DNA from: Tindallia californiensis | GTDB lineage: Bacteria > Bacillota > Clostridia > Peptostreptococcales > Tindalliaceae | Direction: 5' to 3' | DNA length: 64,000 nt | NCBI RefSeq assembly: GCF_900107405.1 | Contig: NZ_FNPV01000005.1 | Span: forward strand, 62,001-126,000 | Shown here: piece by piece, positions 45,492 to 54,419 of the stretch | How positions within the stretch are numbered: position 1 is the stretch's first letter | How the letters are laid out: each line of letters opens with the position of its first letter | Notes under the pieces: model-generated | The model's database searches: none | Seen by the model: only the letters and a program-made list of their open reading frames with translations | What the model was told of the DNA's origin: nothing | Translations under genes and position numbers: made by a program

Positions 45492-47174
45492 ATGAAAACA
45501 CCGAAGAATAAACGATTGGGAGATTTACTGGTTGAAGTTGGCGTTATCTCAGAAGATCAATTACTACAAGCTTTAAAAAAACAAAAAGATACAAATAAAA
45601 AAATTGGAGAAATTTTAGTAGATGAGGGTATGATAACTAATAAGCAAATTGTTGAAGTTCTTGAATTTCAATTAGGAATCCCTCACATGGATCTGGAAAA
45701 AGCTTATATTTCTCCAGAAGTTCCAAGACTTTTACCTGAAAAATTGGCAAGAAGGCATACACTAATCCCCATAAAAAGAGTAGGGAATGTACTGACTGTA
45801 GCTATGGCTGATCCGCTTAACATCTTCGCCATTGATGATGTTAAGCTAGCTACTGGGTTGGATGTAGAACCTGTAATATCAACTATTTCTGAAATCATGA
45901 ATACCATCAGTCTTTTTTATGAAAAAGAAACCGCCGAAAAAGCCTTGGAAGCTTTTGATCAATCCTATATGACAGAAGCCTTGGAAGAAATAGATGAAGA
46001 GGAGCTGGCGAATATAGAAAAAGCGCCAGTGGTTCAACTTCTTAATTCTATTTTTCGGCAGGCTATTAAAATGAAAGCTAGTGATATTCACATCGAACCA
46101 ACAGAAAAAGATATCCGAGTTCGTTTTCGTCTGGATGGTGAATTACAGGAGATTATGCGACCTAATAAAGGTAGTCACAGTGCGGTTGTTACCAGGATAA
46201 AAATTATGGGAAAAATGAATATCGCCGAAAAAAGAGTCCCTCAGGATGGACGGGTAGAAATGGAATTTGATGGTAGAGATGTGGATTTGCGAATTGCGAT
46301 TATGCCTACTGTCCATGGTGAAAAAGTGGTTATCAGATTGTTGGATCGAAGCAGTGTAATGCTTAGTAAAAAAGAATTAGGCTTTAGTGAAGAAAACTTA
46401 AAAACCTTCGATTCCATTATTCAACACCCCAATGGCATTATTTTAGTAACCGGTCCTACTGGAAGTGGAAAAACTACCACTCTTTACACTGTATTACAAG
46501 AGTTAAACCAAGTAAATAAAAATATTATTACGGTAGAAGATCCAGTAGAATATCGCATCAATGGAATTAACCAATCGCAGGTTAATGTTAAAGCAGGATT
46601 AACCTTTGCCAGTGGTCTCAGATCTATTTTACGGCAGGATCCGGACATTATTATGATTGGAGAAATTCGTGATGCTGAAACTGCACAGATTGCTGTAAGA
46701 GCAGCTATTACCGGCCATTTAGTACTTTCTACCCTTCATACAAACGATACGGTTTCTACGATCGGTCGATTGGCAGACATGGGAATAGAGCCATATCTAT
46801 TATCTAGTTCTATCGTAGGAATCATGGCACAGCGTTTAGTAAAAAAACTATGCACCAATTGTCGTAAGAGTTACACCTCATCCGAGAAAGAACAGAAACT
46901 TCTTAAATTAGAAGCACCTATAACCCTTTATGAAGAGGTAGGATGCAATTCGTGTAACAATAATGGCTACAAAGGAAGAGCAGGCATCCATGAAATACTA
47001 CCAATTTATGGAGAAATAAAGAAAATGATAGAATCTCAAAGTCCATCTAATCAGATAAAAGAAAAAGCCATGGAAAAAGGGATGATTACCCTTCGAGATA
47101 GTTGTCGTGATCTTGTGCTTAATGGAGTAACTTCTGTCAACGAATTAATTCGAATCACATACTCACTAGAATAG
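45492..47174 (+). CDS. pilB: Type IV pilus assembly ATPase PilB
   Basis: Cytoplasmic extension motor of type IV pili, 560 residues. N-terminal T2SSE-N domain (RLGDLLVEVGVISEDQL), then the ATPase with Walker A GPTGSGKT (K327), Asp box, Walker B IIMIGEIRDAETA, His box, and the tetra-cysteine zinc motif CTNC/CNSC near residues 456-497. It starts the riboswitch-controlled transcript, after CGGAGGT. Confidence 0.95.
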   Translation: MKTPKNKRLGDLLVEVGVISEDQLLQALKKQKDTNKKIGEILVDEGMITNKQIVEVLEFQLGIPHMDLEKAYISPEVPRLLPEKLARRHTLIPIKRVGNVLTVAMADPLNIFAIDDVKLATGLDVEPVISTISEIMNTISLFYEKETAEKALEAFDQSYMTEALEEIDEEELANIEKAPVVQLLNSIFRQAIKMKASDIHIEPTEKDIRVRFRLDGELQEIMRPNKGSHSAVVTRIKIMGKMNIAEKRVPQDGRVEMEFDGRDVDLRIAIMPTVHGEKVVIRLLDRSSVMLSKKELGFSEENLKTFDSIIQHPNGIILVTGPTGSGKTTTLYTVLQELNQVNKNIITVEDPVEYRINGINQSQVNVKAGLTFASGLRSILRQDPDIIMIGEIRDAETAQIAVRAAITGHLVLSTLHTNDTVSTIGRLADMGIEPYLLSSSIVGIMAQRLVKKLCTNCRKSYTSSEKEQKLLKLEAPITLYEEVGCNSCNNNGYKGRAGIHEILPIYGEIKKMIESQSPSNQIKEKAMEKGMITLRDSCRDLVLNGVTSVNELIRITYSLE

Positions 47175-47184
47175 GAGGAATTTC

Positions 47185-48246
47185 ATGAATATACGTGACA
47201 TCCTAACAAAAGCACTTGAAACCAAAGCATCAGATGTTCATATAACGGTTATGAATCCTCCTATCATTAGGGTGGACGGATCACTTCAACCAATGGATCA
47301 TTCTGTATTAAAACCAGATGACACTAAATATCTGGTATATGAAGTATTAACTGAATACCAACAAAATTGCTTAAAAGAAAATGGAGAAATAGATGTGTCT
47401 TTTGCTATTCCTCAGATAGGTAGATTTCGAGTGAATGCCTACTTACAACGAGGAACCTATGGGATGGCTCTCAGAGTGGTTAATATAAGAATTCCTACCA
47501 TAGAAGAACTAGGAATACCTTCTCATATTGCGGCGCTTACTCATAAACAAAGAGGCCTTATACTGGTTACAGGTCCTACCGGATCTGGTAAATCAACCAC
47601 TTTGGCAGCGATGATCGACTTGATCAATAAAGAACGCAAATGTCATGTGTTAACCTTGGAAGACCCTATTGAATATCTTCATAAACATCAACAAAGCATT
47701 GTAAATCAACGGGAAGTGGGGTTGGATACAAAGTCTTTTGCAAATGGTCTTCGGTCAGCTTTACGTCAAGATCCTGATGTTATCCTTGTCGGAGAGATGC
47801 GAGATCTTGAAACCATGGCTATAGCCATCACTGCTGCCGAGACGGGACATTTGGTTTTGAGTACTTTGCATACCATCGGGGCGGCTAAGACTGTCGATAG
47901 AATATTGGATGTTTTTCCTCCGCATCAGCAACAACAAGTAAGAATTCAACTTTCTTCTGTCATAGAGGGTATTATATCTCAACAGATTATGCCCAAAAAA
48001 GAAGGTTCTGGCCGAGTGGCAGCCTTTGAAATCATGACAGCTACACCGGCTATTAGAAACTTGGTTAGAGAAGGAAAGACACATCAAATACAAACATCAG
48101 TTCAAACTGGATCAAAATATGGAATGATCACGATGGATGATGCATTAATAAACCTCGTGAAAAAAGGTGTCATATCGAAAGAAACCTGTGCCACCTTTGC
48201 TCAGGACAGCGATTTTGTTCAACGAAATCTAAAAAACATGCTGTAA
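47185..48246 (+). CDS. pilT: Type IV pilus retraction ATPase PilT
   Basis: Retraction motor, 353 residues, with Walker A GPTGSGKS at 130-137, Walker B VILVGEMRDLETM and the C-terminal retraction motif region (AFEIMTATPAIRNLVREGK). Its presence implies pili that retract, which means twitching or DNA uptake is possible. It is ten bases downstream of pilB. Confidence 0.95.
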   Translation: MNIRDILTKALETKASDVHITVMNPPIIRVDGSLQPMDHSVLKPDDTKYLVYEVLTEYQQNCLKENGEIDVSFAIPQIGRFRVNAYLQRGTYGMALRVVNIRIPTIEELGIPSHIAALTHKQRGLILVTGPTGSGKSTTLAAMIDLINKERKCHVLTLEDPIEYLHKHQQSIVNQREVGLDTKSFANGLRSALRQDPDVILVGEMRDLETMAIAITAAETGHLVLSTLHTIGAAKTVDRILDVFPPHQQQQVRIQLSSVIEGIISQQIMPKKEGSGRVAAFEIMTATPAIRNLVREGKTHQIQTSVQTGSKYGMITMDDALINLVKKGVISKETCATFAQDSDFVQRNLKNML

Positions 48247-48263
48247 AGAGAGGGGGAAGGTAA

Positions 48264-49466
48264 ATGCCACAATTTCGATATGAATCTATTAGTCCCAGCG
48301 GTGAAGTCATATCAGGAAAAGAAACAGCCGACAGCCGGGAAGAAATCATAAGGAAGCTTAGAGAGCAACAGCAATACCCTACGACGGTAGAAGAAATAAC
48401 TGAAAAAGACATAAGGGATATTCAATTTACTACTCGTATTAACATCAAATATATAGCCGTCTTTTGCAGACAATTTTATACCATGCAAAATGCAGGAGTA
48501 ACCATTGTAAATGCTTTGGATATTATGCGACAACAAATGCCTCATAAAGGATTCAGAAAGATTATTAGCGAAGTTTATGAAGATGTACAGAAAGGGTTTA
48601 CTTTTTCTGAAGCATTATCGAAACATCCCAAAACGTTTCCAGAACTAATGACCTATATGGTAGCGGCTGGAGAGGTATCCGGTAACTTAGATGTGGTGAT
48701 GCTGCGGATGGCAACTCATTATGAAAAAGAATATAAAATAAACAGCAAAATCAAAAGCGCTATGGTGTATCCAATGATACTAAGTGTTGTAGCCATTGCA
48801 GTTGTCGTATTTTTGCTTACGGTAGTTATGCCTACCTTTATAGGCATGTTCGAAGGTAGTGGAGTTCCTTTGCCAGCACCTACCAGAATCCTTCTTGCCA
48901 TTAGTAGTTTCCTTCAAAGTAGTTGGTATATCGTAGCAGGAATGCTTCTTATTCTCTTTGTTTTATTTCGATACATAACTTCAAAACCAGCTGGAAAAAG
49001 AAGCATTGATAATATAAAATTTTATATGCCGATTATTCGTGATTTAACTACTAAAGTGGCCGCTGCTAGGTTCACAAGAACCCTTTCAACCTTATTAAAT
49101 AGTGGTATTCCATTGCTTCAGGCGCTGGAAAGTGTAGCTGGAGCAGTTGGCAATAAAGTGGTGGCTGATGGAATTATGGCTGCCCGAGAAGATATACGAA
49201 AAGGGGTAGCCCTTTCCACCCCAATTCGTAATCTTAGACTCTTTCCTCCAATGGTACACAATATGATTAAAATTGGAGAAGAGTCAGGAACGCTGGACGA
49301 AATACTGGAAAAGACAGCAAATATTTTTGATGAGGAGGTGGAAACGGAAATTCAACGTCTGCTAACCTTTGTAGAGCCCATGATGATTTTAGTCATGGGA
49401 CTGGTCATTGGATTTATCGTGATCAGTATGGTATTGCCAATGTTTGACATGATGCAGACGATTTAA
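48264..49466 (+). CDS. pilC: Type IV pilus inner-membrane platform protein PilC
   Basis: A 400-residue polytopic protein with two T2SSF domains (FCRQFYTMQNAGVTIVNAL near residue 70 and FTRTLSTLLNSGIPLLQAL near 273). Transmembrane segments follow each domain, the last at the C-terminus. It connects PilB/PilT to the growing pilus. PilM, PilN, PilO and the prepilin peptidase are not in this window. Confidence 0.94.
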   Translation: MPQFRYESISPSGEVISGKETADSREEIIRKLREQQQYPTTVEEITEKDIRDIQFTTRINIKYIAVFCRQFYTMQNAGVTIVNALDIMRQQMPHKGFRKIISEVYEDVQKGFTFSEALSKHPKTFPELMTYMVAAGEVSGNLDVVMLRMATHYEKEYKINSKIKSAMVYPMILSVVAIAVVVFLLTVVMPTFIGMFEGSGVPLPAPTRILLAISSFLQSSWYIVAGMLLILFVLFRYITSKPAGKRSIDNIKFYMPIIRDLTTKVAAARFTRTLSTLLNSGIPLLQALESVAGAVGNKVVADGIMAAREDIRKGVALSTPIRNLRLFPPMVHNMIKIGEESGTLDEILEKTANIFDEEVETEIQRLLTFVEPMMILVMGLVIGFIVISMVLPMFDMMQTI

Positions 49467-49560
49467 GGAAATGGAAAGTGGTAAAAGGAAAGAAAAAACC
49501 GTTAAAAGTAAAGATGAAGTTACAGTAAAAGCATGCATATGATAAAAAGGAGGAATTATA

Positions 49561-49923
49561 ATGATTCAATGGTTTAATAAGAAATTAAAAAACAGAAAAG
49601 GCTTCACGTTGATTGAACTGATTGTGGTAGTTGCGATTTTGGGGGTTTTGGCTCTGATAGCTGTTCCAAGATTAGGAGGATTAACTTCTGATGCCGAAGA
49701 AACAGCACATAAAGCAACGGCTAGAACGATTGCTAGTGCTGTAACTATGGCAGAAGCTCAAGGAGATTTAGGTGAAGATGCTATTAATAAACACTTAGAT
49801 GGAATAACTGTTGAGATTGGTACTAGTAATGATAATGACAATTGGGTTATTGAATTAGATGATGACGATCAAATAGAGAATATGTGGCCACCTGGTAGTG
49901 AAAATATTTGGCCAATAGAATAA
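49561..49923 (+). CDS. Type IV major-pilin-like prepilin
   Basis: A 120-residue prepilin. Short positive leader (NKKLKNRKG), cleavage between G14 and F15, mature start FTLIELIVVVAILGVLALI with Glu5, and a small C-terminal domain of about 75 residues that is acidic and lacks the cysteine pair of many pilins. By position after pilC it is the likely major pilin. An AAGGAGG ribosome binding site precedes it. Confidence 0.9.
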   Translation: MIQWFNKKLKNRKGFTLIELIVVVAILGVLALIAVPRLGGLTSDAEETAHKATARTIASAVTMAEAQGDLGEDAINKHLDGITVEIGTSNDNDNWVIELDDDDQIENMWPPGSENIWPIE

Positions 49924-49975
49924 AGTGAATCAAGTGAATGAATCAAGCAAGTGAATGGTGCGGCAGCAACTGATT

Positions 49976-49988
49976 AGTGCCAGGCACT
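49976..49988. repeat. Perfect 13-base palindrome AGTGCCAGGCACT
   Basis: Short perfect palindrome in the gap between the pilin gene and the REP-associated transposase. Palindromes of this kind often accompany REP elements. Confidence 0.55.
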
Positions 49989-50067
49989 TAACTTATTAAC
50001 TTATCTGATAGGCTCGATGGGGACGGAGGCAACTCGTCCTTTTGAACCACCCCACAGCACCACCACG

Positions 50068-50096
50068 AGAGCCAGCCTTCGGGCTGGCTCTTCTTT
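50068..50096 (+). terminator. Strong terminator with TTCG tetraloop
   Basis: AGAGCCAGCC TTCG GGCTGGCTCT (50068-50091) followed by TCTTTA. It is a perfect 10-bp stem with a stable tetraloop, downstream of the pilin gene, and probably closes the pilB-pilT-pilC-pilin transcript. Confidence 0.8.
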
Positions 50097-50221
50097 ATGC
50101 GAATTAGAAGGAAACTGAGTATTTGTGTCGAATATAATAATTGACACAATATTAGCATTCTATAAAGCGTTAAGGAGCTGATCAACATAGACGCAAACTA
50201 AGCCGAACTGATATTTACCAT

Positions 50222-50956
50222 GTGATGATTAGGGGAAATGGAGGACAGTCTCTGTTTGAACATGATGAGGATCAAATAAAGTTTTTAGAAATTCTGGCAG
50301 AAACAAAAGAGAAAACTAAGTATGAAATTGATTTATATGCGTATTGCCTGATGGGAAATCATGTGCACTTACTGATCAAAGAAAACAACATGGATCTTGG
50401 AGATTTTATGCGCAGAGCAACTGCACAATATGCCCTATGGATGAATTATAAGTATGAACGAAAAGGTCACGTTTTCCAGGATCGATTTAAAAGTGAACCA
50501 GCGGAAGATGACAGGTATTTATTAACCGTCTTCAGATACATATTACAAAATCCTACGAAAGCTGGATTATCCAAGGGAGTATTTGATTATAAATGGAGCA
50601 GCTGGAAATCGTATGAACATAACCATGAATACCCGGTAGGTTTGACGGACGTTACCTATATCATCAACATTTTTGGTAAAACAAGAAAAGAAGCCATCGA
50701 ACGAATGAAGCGTTTTGTACAGAAAAAGAATAATGACAGTTGTATGGATATTGAAACAGGAATCCGCCTCACAGATAATGAACTTCGAGACCGAATAAAA
50801 AGAGAATTTCCTGAAATTAAGTATCAGTCTTTGAATCAATTACCCAAAGAAGATCGGAACGAAGCCTTAAGGAAAATAAAATCCATTGAAGGAGCAGCAA
50901 AACTACAAATTGCTCGAATAACCGGTCTTGGTGCTAAAGTTGTTCAAAATGCGTAG
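50222..50956 (+). CDS. REP-associated tyrosine transposase (Y1/HUH family), 5' end probably damaged
   Basis: Single-strand transposase of the TnpA-REP type, 244 residues. The HUH motif is HVHLL in GNHVHLLIKE, and the expected Tyr helix region follows (RRATAQYALWMNYKY). The family N-terminus continues upstream in the same frame without a start codon: bases 50189-50221 read RRKLSRTDIYH, which belongs to the protein, but no ATG, GTG or TTG precedes it before the stop at 50171. Translation would have to begin at GTG 50222 or ATG 50225 without a ribosome binding site. I read it as recently inactivated. Confidence 0.8.
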   Translation: MMIRGNGGQSLFEHDEDQIKFLEILAETKEKTKYEIDLYAYCLMGNHVHLLIKENNMDLGDFMRRATAQYALWMNYKYERKGHVFQDRFKSEPAEDDRYLLTVFRYILQNPTKAGLSKGVFDYKWSSWKSYEHNHEYPVGLTDVTYIINIFGKTRKEAIERMKRFVQKKNNDSCMDIETGIRLTDNELRDRIKREFPEIKYQSLNQLPKEDRNEALRKIKSIEGAAKLQIARITGLGAKVVQNA

Positions 50957-51124
50957 GATAGAGGACGGAGGCAACCCGTACTTTGAAGAGCGCTTGCAAA
51001 AATAAAAATAACGTTGTTGATAACACCGAAACATGATACGATAAACATGATGTCAGTATCTCAAGCATAGACTTGTTTATTGTGGCAACTCAACAATATA
51101 TTATATGTGTAGGAGATGATTTTA

Positions 51125-51439
51125 ATGTTTCAAAAACCTGAGTTAGAACAGATCATTCGTCAAATTATAGAAAAATACAATCCCCAGGATATATACGTAT
51201 TTGGATCATACGCCAAAGGCGTGGTTCACCGGTACAGCGATATTGACCTGTGCTTAATTGTAGATGTGCAAAATAAGCGAGCTTTCAAGCGTCGACTACA
51301 TCTTGAAATTGACTATGATGTGGATTTGGATATTGTAGTCTACACACCGGAACAGTGGCAAAAGTACAACGATGATCCAGCGCGTTTTGCCAATATCATT
51401 GATAGGGAAGGGGAGAGTCTCATTGGTCGATTCCACTAA
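51125..51439 (+). CDS. MNT-type nucleotidyltransferase domain protein (antitoxin-like)
   Basis: A 104-residue minimal nucleotidyltransferase with the motif GSYAKGVVHRYSDIDL and a third acidic residue in DVDLDIVVY. Such proteins act as MntA-type antitoxins that AMPylate a HEPN RNase partner. ATG 51125 is nine bases from AGGAG; the in-frame ATG at 51116 is too close. The HEPN gene begins at its end but is frameshifted, so the antitoxin is orphaned. Confidence 0.8.
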   Translation: MFQKPELEQIIRQIIEKYNPQDIYVFGSYAKGVVHRYSDIDLCLIVDVQNKRAFKRRLHLEIDYDVDLDIVVYTPEQWQKYNDDPARFANIIDREGESLIGRFH

Positions 51440-51764
51440 GTACACAGACTGGTTAAAAATGGGAGACCAAGATTTAAGGAGTACCAAGATTCTATTGGGA
51501 ACATGACGGAGACTATGGTATAATTTATTTTCACTGCCAGCAAGCTATTGAAAAATATTTGAAAGGTTATATGATCTTTAAAACTGGATTTCTTCATCAA
51601 GGACATAGCTTAATAAAACTGTGCAAAAAAGCTGGTGAAGAAGATTTGCAATCATAGATATTGAAGAGTATGAAAAAAATCAAGCTACTATAAAATTATT
51701 GTCGAAGCTCATGAAAGCTGAAAATCGGATCAAAACAGATGAAGATTGGATGACAGAGGAATAA
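51423..51764 (+). pseudogene. HEPN-domain toxin remnant (frameshifted)
   Basis: Three reading frames must be joined to restore a HEPN protein: DWLKMGDQDLRSTKILL from 51423, then HDGDYGIIYFHCQQAIEKY and HQGHSLIKLCKKAGEEDL after a one-base insertion in the GGG near 51497, then IDIEEYEKNQATIKLL after a second shift near 51650. The composite matches the HEPN fold (H-x-Q-Q-A-x-E-K-x-L-K core). It would have been the partner of the upstream nucleotidyltransferase. Confidence 0.75.
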
Positions 51765-51817
51765 GTGAAAGAAAAGTTTGGGGTTTGATTTAGTGCATAA
51801 GATCAAAGTAAACCTCC

Positions 51818-52045
51818 ATGGCAACAGAAAATTTGATCGAGATTCAAGACTATATTCAAAAAGAACTAGACAATCCAACAGCTGTGGTAAATGTTGTAAA
51901 TAAGGTAATCCCTAAGTACGAGGGGTTAAAACAATTCCCGCTGATGTAAGTAGAGTTATCTACAAAGATAAATGTGCAAGCTGATTTTAGATATGTGATG
52001 CCGGGAAGCTATCTCGCAATTTATCGTGCTGATCATGAATTATAA
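51818..52045 (+). pseudogene. ParE/RelE-family toxin remnant
   Basis: The frame from ATG 51818 reads NLIEIQDYIQKELDNPTAVV, meets a TAA at 51947, and then continues in the same frame as VELSTKINVQADFRYVMPGS followed by YLAIYRADHEL to 52045. This is the pattern of a ParE/RelE toxin (YIxxELxNPxAA, then R-x-x-x-x-G-x-Y-x-x-x-Y) with a nonsense codon in the middle and probably a missing N-terminus. No antitoxin gene is visible next to it. Confidence 0.65.
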
Positions 52046-52063
52046 AATGAAATTTTAAATTAG

Positions 52064-52091
52064 AAGGCACTTCAAATGAGGTGTCTTTTTT
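52064..52091 (+). terminator. Hairpin with T-run after the ParE-like remnant
   Basis: AAGGCACTT pairs with AGGTGTCTT around CAAATG, followed by a run of six T. It has the form of an intrinsic terminator and probably belonged to the toxin operon. Confidence 0.6.
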
Positions 52092-52115
52092 ATGCCTGGA
52101 AGGAGGTGAGACGAG

Positions 52116-52265
52116 ATGACAGATTTTGGTTTTAAGATCGGTGTGGAAGGGGAAAGCGATAAACGGACGAAAGTCTAGCAGATTCAGCTGAACAATGCCA
52201 ATGCGGACCTTAACAAGATGGAACGGCAGCTGAAGATGAAATTGATAAAGCCGGTCAGCGAATAG
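52116..52265 (+). pseudogene. Phage tape-measure protein N-terminal remnant
   Basis: After a perfect AAGGAGGTG ribosome binding site, ATG 52116 begins TDFGFKIGVEGE, the usual opening of clostridial prophage tail tape-measure proteins. A stop occurs at codon 21 and the frame continues as QIQLNNANADLNKMERQLK to TAG at 52265. Only about 50 codons remain of a protein that normally exceeds 600. Confidence 0.55.
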
Positions 52266-52368
52266 GTCTTTCTAAGGAGGATTGAAAATTATTTGCCTTA
52301 AAAAATCACGAAGTGAATTATTGTATGTCTCTACATGTGCGTTTATCCTCAGGTACCTTTGATAAATA

Positions 52369-52487
52369 ATGACTAGAGAAAACAGCGGACAATCAATTTT
52401 CAAACATGATAAGGGCTTCAAAAAAATATTGAAATATTATATGAAACGAAAGAAAAAACAAAGTGCAAATTTTTACTCATCAGCTAA
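52369..52487 (+). pseudogene. Second Y1 transposase fragment
   Basis: MTRENSGQSIFKHDKG followed, after a frameshift, by IEILYETKEKTKCKF aligns with MIRGNGGQSLFEHDED and LEILAETKEKTKYEI of the transposase at 50222. Nothing of the rest of the protein remains. It shows that a related element was present here earlier. Confidence 0.65.
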
Positions 52488-52562
52488 AGTGAATAGTGTA
52501 TTCATTATGTATATTCTATGATATAATATAGACATATACCTAGTCTTGTTTAATATACTTTT

Positions 52563-52657
52563 AACAGAAGAAATGATCTGCAGCTAGAGATGGACGCCTT
52601 ACGCTGTAGTGATCTAGTGGCGTAACCGGCTGAAGATCAGTCGGTTTTTAGTTTTTT
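52563..52657 (+). promoter_or_regulatory. Second c-di-GMP-II riboswitch with terminator, upstream of the minor pilin genes
   Basis: Same architecture as the copy at 45377: stem CTGCAGC/GCTGTAG, GACGC with GGCGT, and GTAACCGGCT. The terminator is a 10-bp stem (AACCGGCTGA at 52624-52633 and TCAGTCGGTT at 52637-52646) with a 3-base loop and a T-rich tail. The aptamer 3' side is shared with the terminator, so binding is expected to turn expression on. Two possible -10 boxes precede it (TATAAT at 52522, TATACT at 52554). The switch is about 150 bases before the first minor pilin gene. Confidence 0.83.
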
Positions 52658-52808
52658 GATATTTTGAGAAGAAAGCTAACTAATGAACACAGCGACTAAT
52701 ATTCTTGAAAATAAAAAAAGGAATTGCTCTTATTTTAAAATTTCCCAAAAGATATAGCAATCTATATACTTTGGAAAGTTTTAAAATTTGTAGAAAAAGG
52801 TGATGAAA

Positions 52809-54410
52809 ATGGAAAAGTGCTTTTTATCCAATAAAAAAGCTATTACCTTAATTGAGATCATTCTTTCCATTGCATTGTTGGGTATTATTTCTATTATGCT
52901 TTTACCGATAATTGCCTTTACCCTGAATGCTTCAAATTACAATCAAAATCAAGAAACCGCAAGGCAAATTGCAGCCAATCAAATCAACTGGCTAAGAAGC
53001 CTGGACTATCATGATGAACTTGGGCTGGATCTGGAAAATTATTCACCAAAGGGAATAGTGGATACAAATTTATACATGAATAGAGAGGAAACCAGTCCTT
53101 ATGTAATCAATGGGGTAAACTACTATATCACAACGAGGGTGTATTGGGATGATACGGAAAATGTGGATGGTATCATAGTTCCCGATGCCAGTAAAAAAGT
53201 GGATGTAATTGTTGAATCAAACAATCCTTTTACAAAAGAAGTGGCGCAGGTATCGGTTCTAGGAACCCTGATATCCTTTGAAGGAGAAAGGCTGCCATCC
53301 AATCCCGGGGTGATGATTAAAACCTATTGGAGAAACTATAACCAACCCCAACCTCAGGTTCAAGTTGAATTGGATGAACAAAGTGGACCTAGAAATTATC
53401 GCCAGTTTACGGATCAGCAAGGCCGTGTCATCATCATTTTTGAAGGAGAAAGAAAAGATGAAGGCCTATGGGAACTGGGAAGTTTAAGTTGGACTCGAGG
53501 AACGGGAAGGTTGATAAGTTCTCCTGTAAAAGCCCTAGAAGACCGGTGGGAGGATAAAAGAGAAATCGCCTTGGACTTTTCTGGGAATAACTTTTATGAA
53601 GAAGAAATTTTGGTGGATTTTCCCGGACTGATTAAGATCATCAATTTGGATGAAGTTATGCAAGAAGTCCAAGATACAGGCATGGATATTGCCTTCAAAA
53701 TTTTGCCCGAAGACTTTACGCTACCTGAAGGAGTAGGGATAGAGCACATTACCATTCAAAACCAGGATTTACATGTTCTGAATAATTTGGAATTTTGGAC
53801 AGGCTATACCTATAAATATAGCATAAGCAAAGACTTAGAGGATTCGGAAAGAGAGTATGAACTAGCCATACAAGAAGCCAGTGGGAATTGGAAACCTTGG
53901 GAAGGTGGATTTGAACAATACAGTTTTAAAGAAACTTTACAGGAGTTACAGTTAGTTATGATGTTAAAGGAAGAAACCGTTTCCTATAATCTAAAAGACC
54001 AGGTGATAGAGTTAATCCTTCCTTTTTCTTCTGAGTTAGGAAATATAGATCATTTAGGAGAAGCCTCCTTTCCTTTTGCATTTATGAGAGGGGAACAGAG
54101 CATCGACTTACCCGAGTATAAAAAGTATGAAAGTGTGGAAGCAATGAAGGAAGCTTGGACACCTCCTGAAGAAGATGACCCGATAGAATTTGACCCTGAA
54201 CCAGGATATGTACTGGAAAAAGAAGAGAACCGATTGATATTAAGTATTCGAGATGATGAACTGCAAGATGAGTTGCAAGGGTTAGAAATGGGACCGACAG
54301 TGGATTTAGTTATTTTAGAAACAGAAAACATTAAAGATTCTTTAGCTGTTCCCTTAGCACCCTATAGCAACACAATAGAAGTTAAGCCGCAAAATCATAC
54401 TAGCGAGTAG
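52809..54410 (+). CDS. Large minor-pilin-like prepilin (PilV-like)
   Basis: A 533-residue secreted protein with a type IV prepilin N-terminus: short leader ending KKA, mature ITLIEIILSIALLGIISIMLL with Glu5. The residue before the cleavage site is Ala rather than Gly. The long extracytoplasmic part, about 500 residues, is mostly acidic beta-rich sequence with a middle segment like a carboxypeptidase-regulatory fold (VMIKTYWRNYNQ); I recognise no catalytic site. ATG 52809 fits AAAAAGG. It starts the second pilin operon, and such large minor pilins can sit at pilus tips. Confidence 0.78.
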   Translation: MEKCFLSNKKAITLIEIILSIALLGIISIMLLPIIAFTLNASNYNQNQETARQIAANQINWLRSLDYHDELGLDLENYSPKGIVDTNLYMNREETSPYVINGVNYYITTRVYWDDTENVDGIIVPDASKKVDVIVESNNPFTKEVAQVSVLGTLISFEGERLPSNPGVMIKTYWRNYNQPQPQVQVELDEQSGPRNYRQFTDQQGRVIIIFEGERKDEGLWELGSLSWTRGTGRLISSPVKALEDRWEDKREIALDFSGNNFYEEEILVDFPGLIKIINLDEVMQEVQDTGMDIAFKILPEDFTLPEGVGIEHITIQNQDLHVLNNLEFWTGYTYKYSISKDLEDSEREYELAIQEASGNWKPWEGGFEQYSFKETLQELQLVMMLKEETVSYNLKDQVIELILPFSSELGNIDHLGEASFPFAFMRGEQSIDLPEYKKYESVEAMKEAWTPPEEDDPIEFDPEPGYVLEKEENRLILSIRDDELQDELQGLEMGPTVDLVILETENIKDSLAVPLAPYSNTIEVKPQNHTSE

Positions 54411-54419
54411 GTGAGATAG

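Larger units (their letters stand above)
50016..50988 (+). mobile_element. REP-type element: transposase framed by two related hairpin repeats
   Basis: Left repeat at about 50016-50045 and right repeat at about 50956-50988 share the stretch GGACGGAGGCAAC(T/C)CGT(C/A)C and the following CTTTTGAA-like tail. The left copy folds as GGACG...CGTCC; the right one is weaker (ACGG...CCGT). They bracket a Y1 transposase gene, the arrangement expected of REP-associated transposases and their substrates. Confidence 0.65.
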
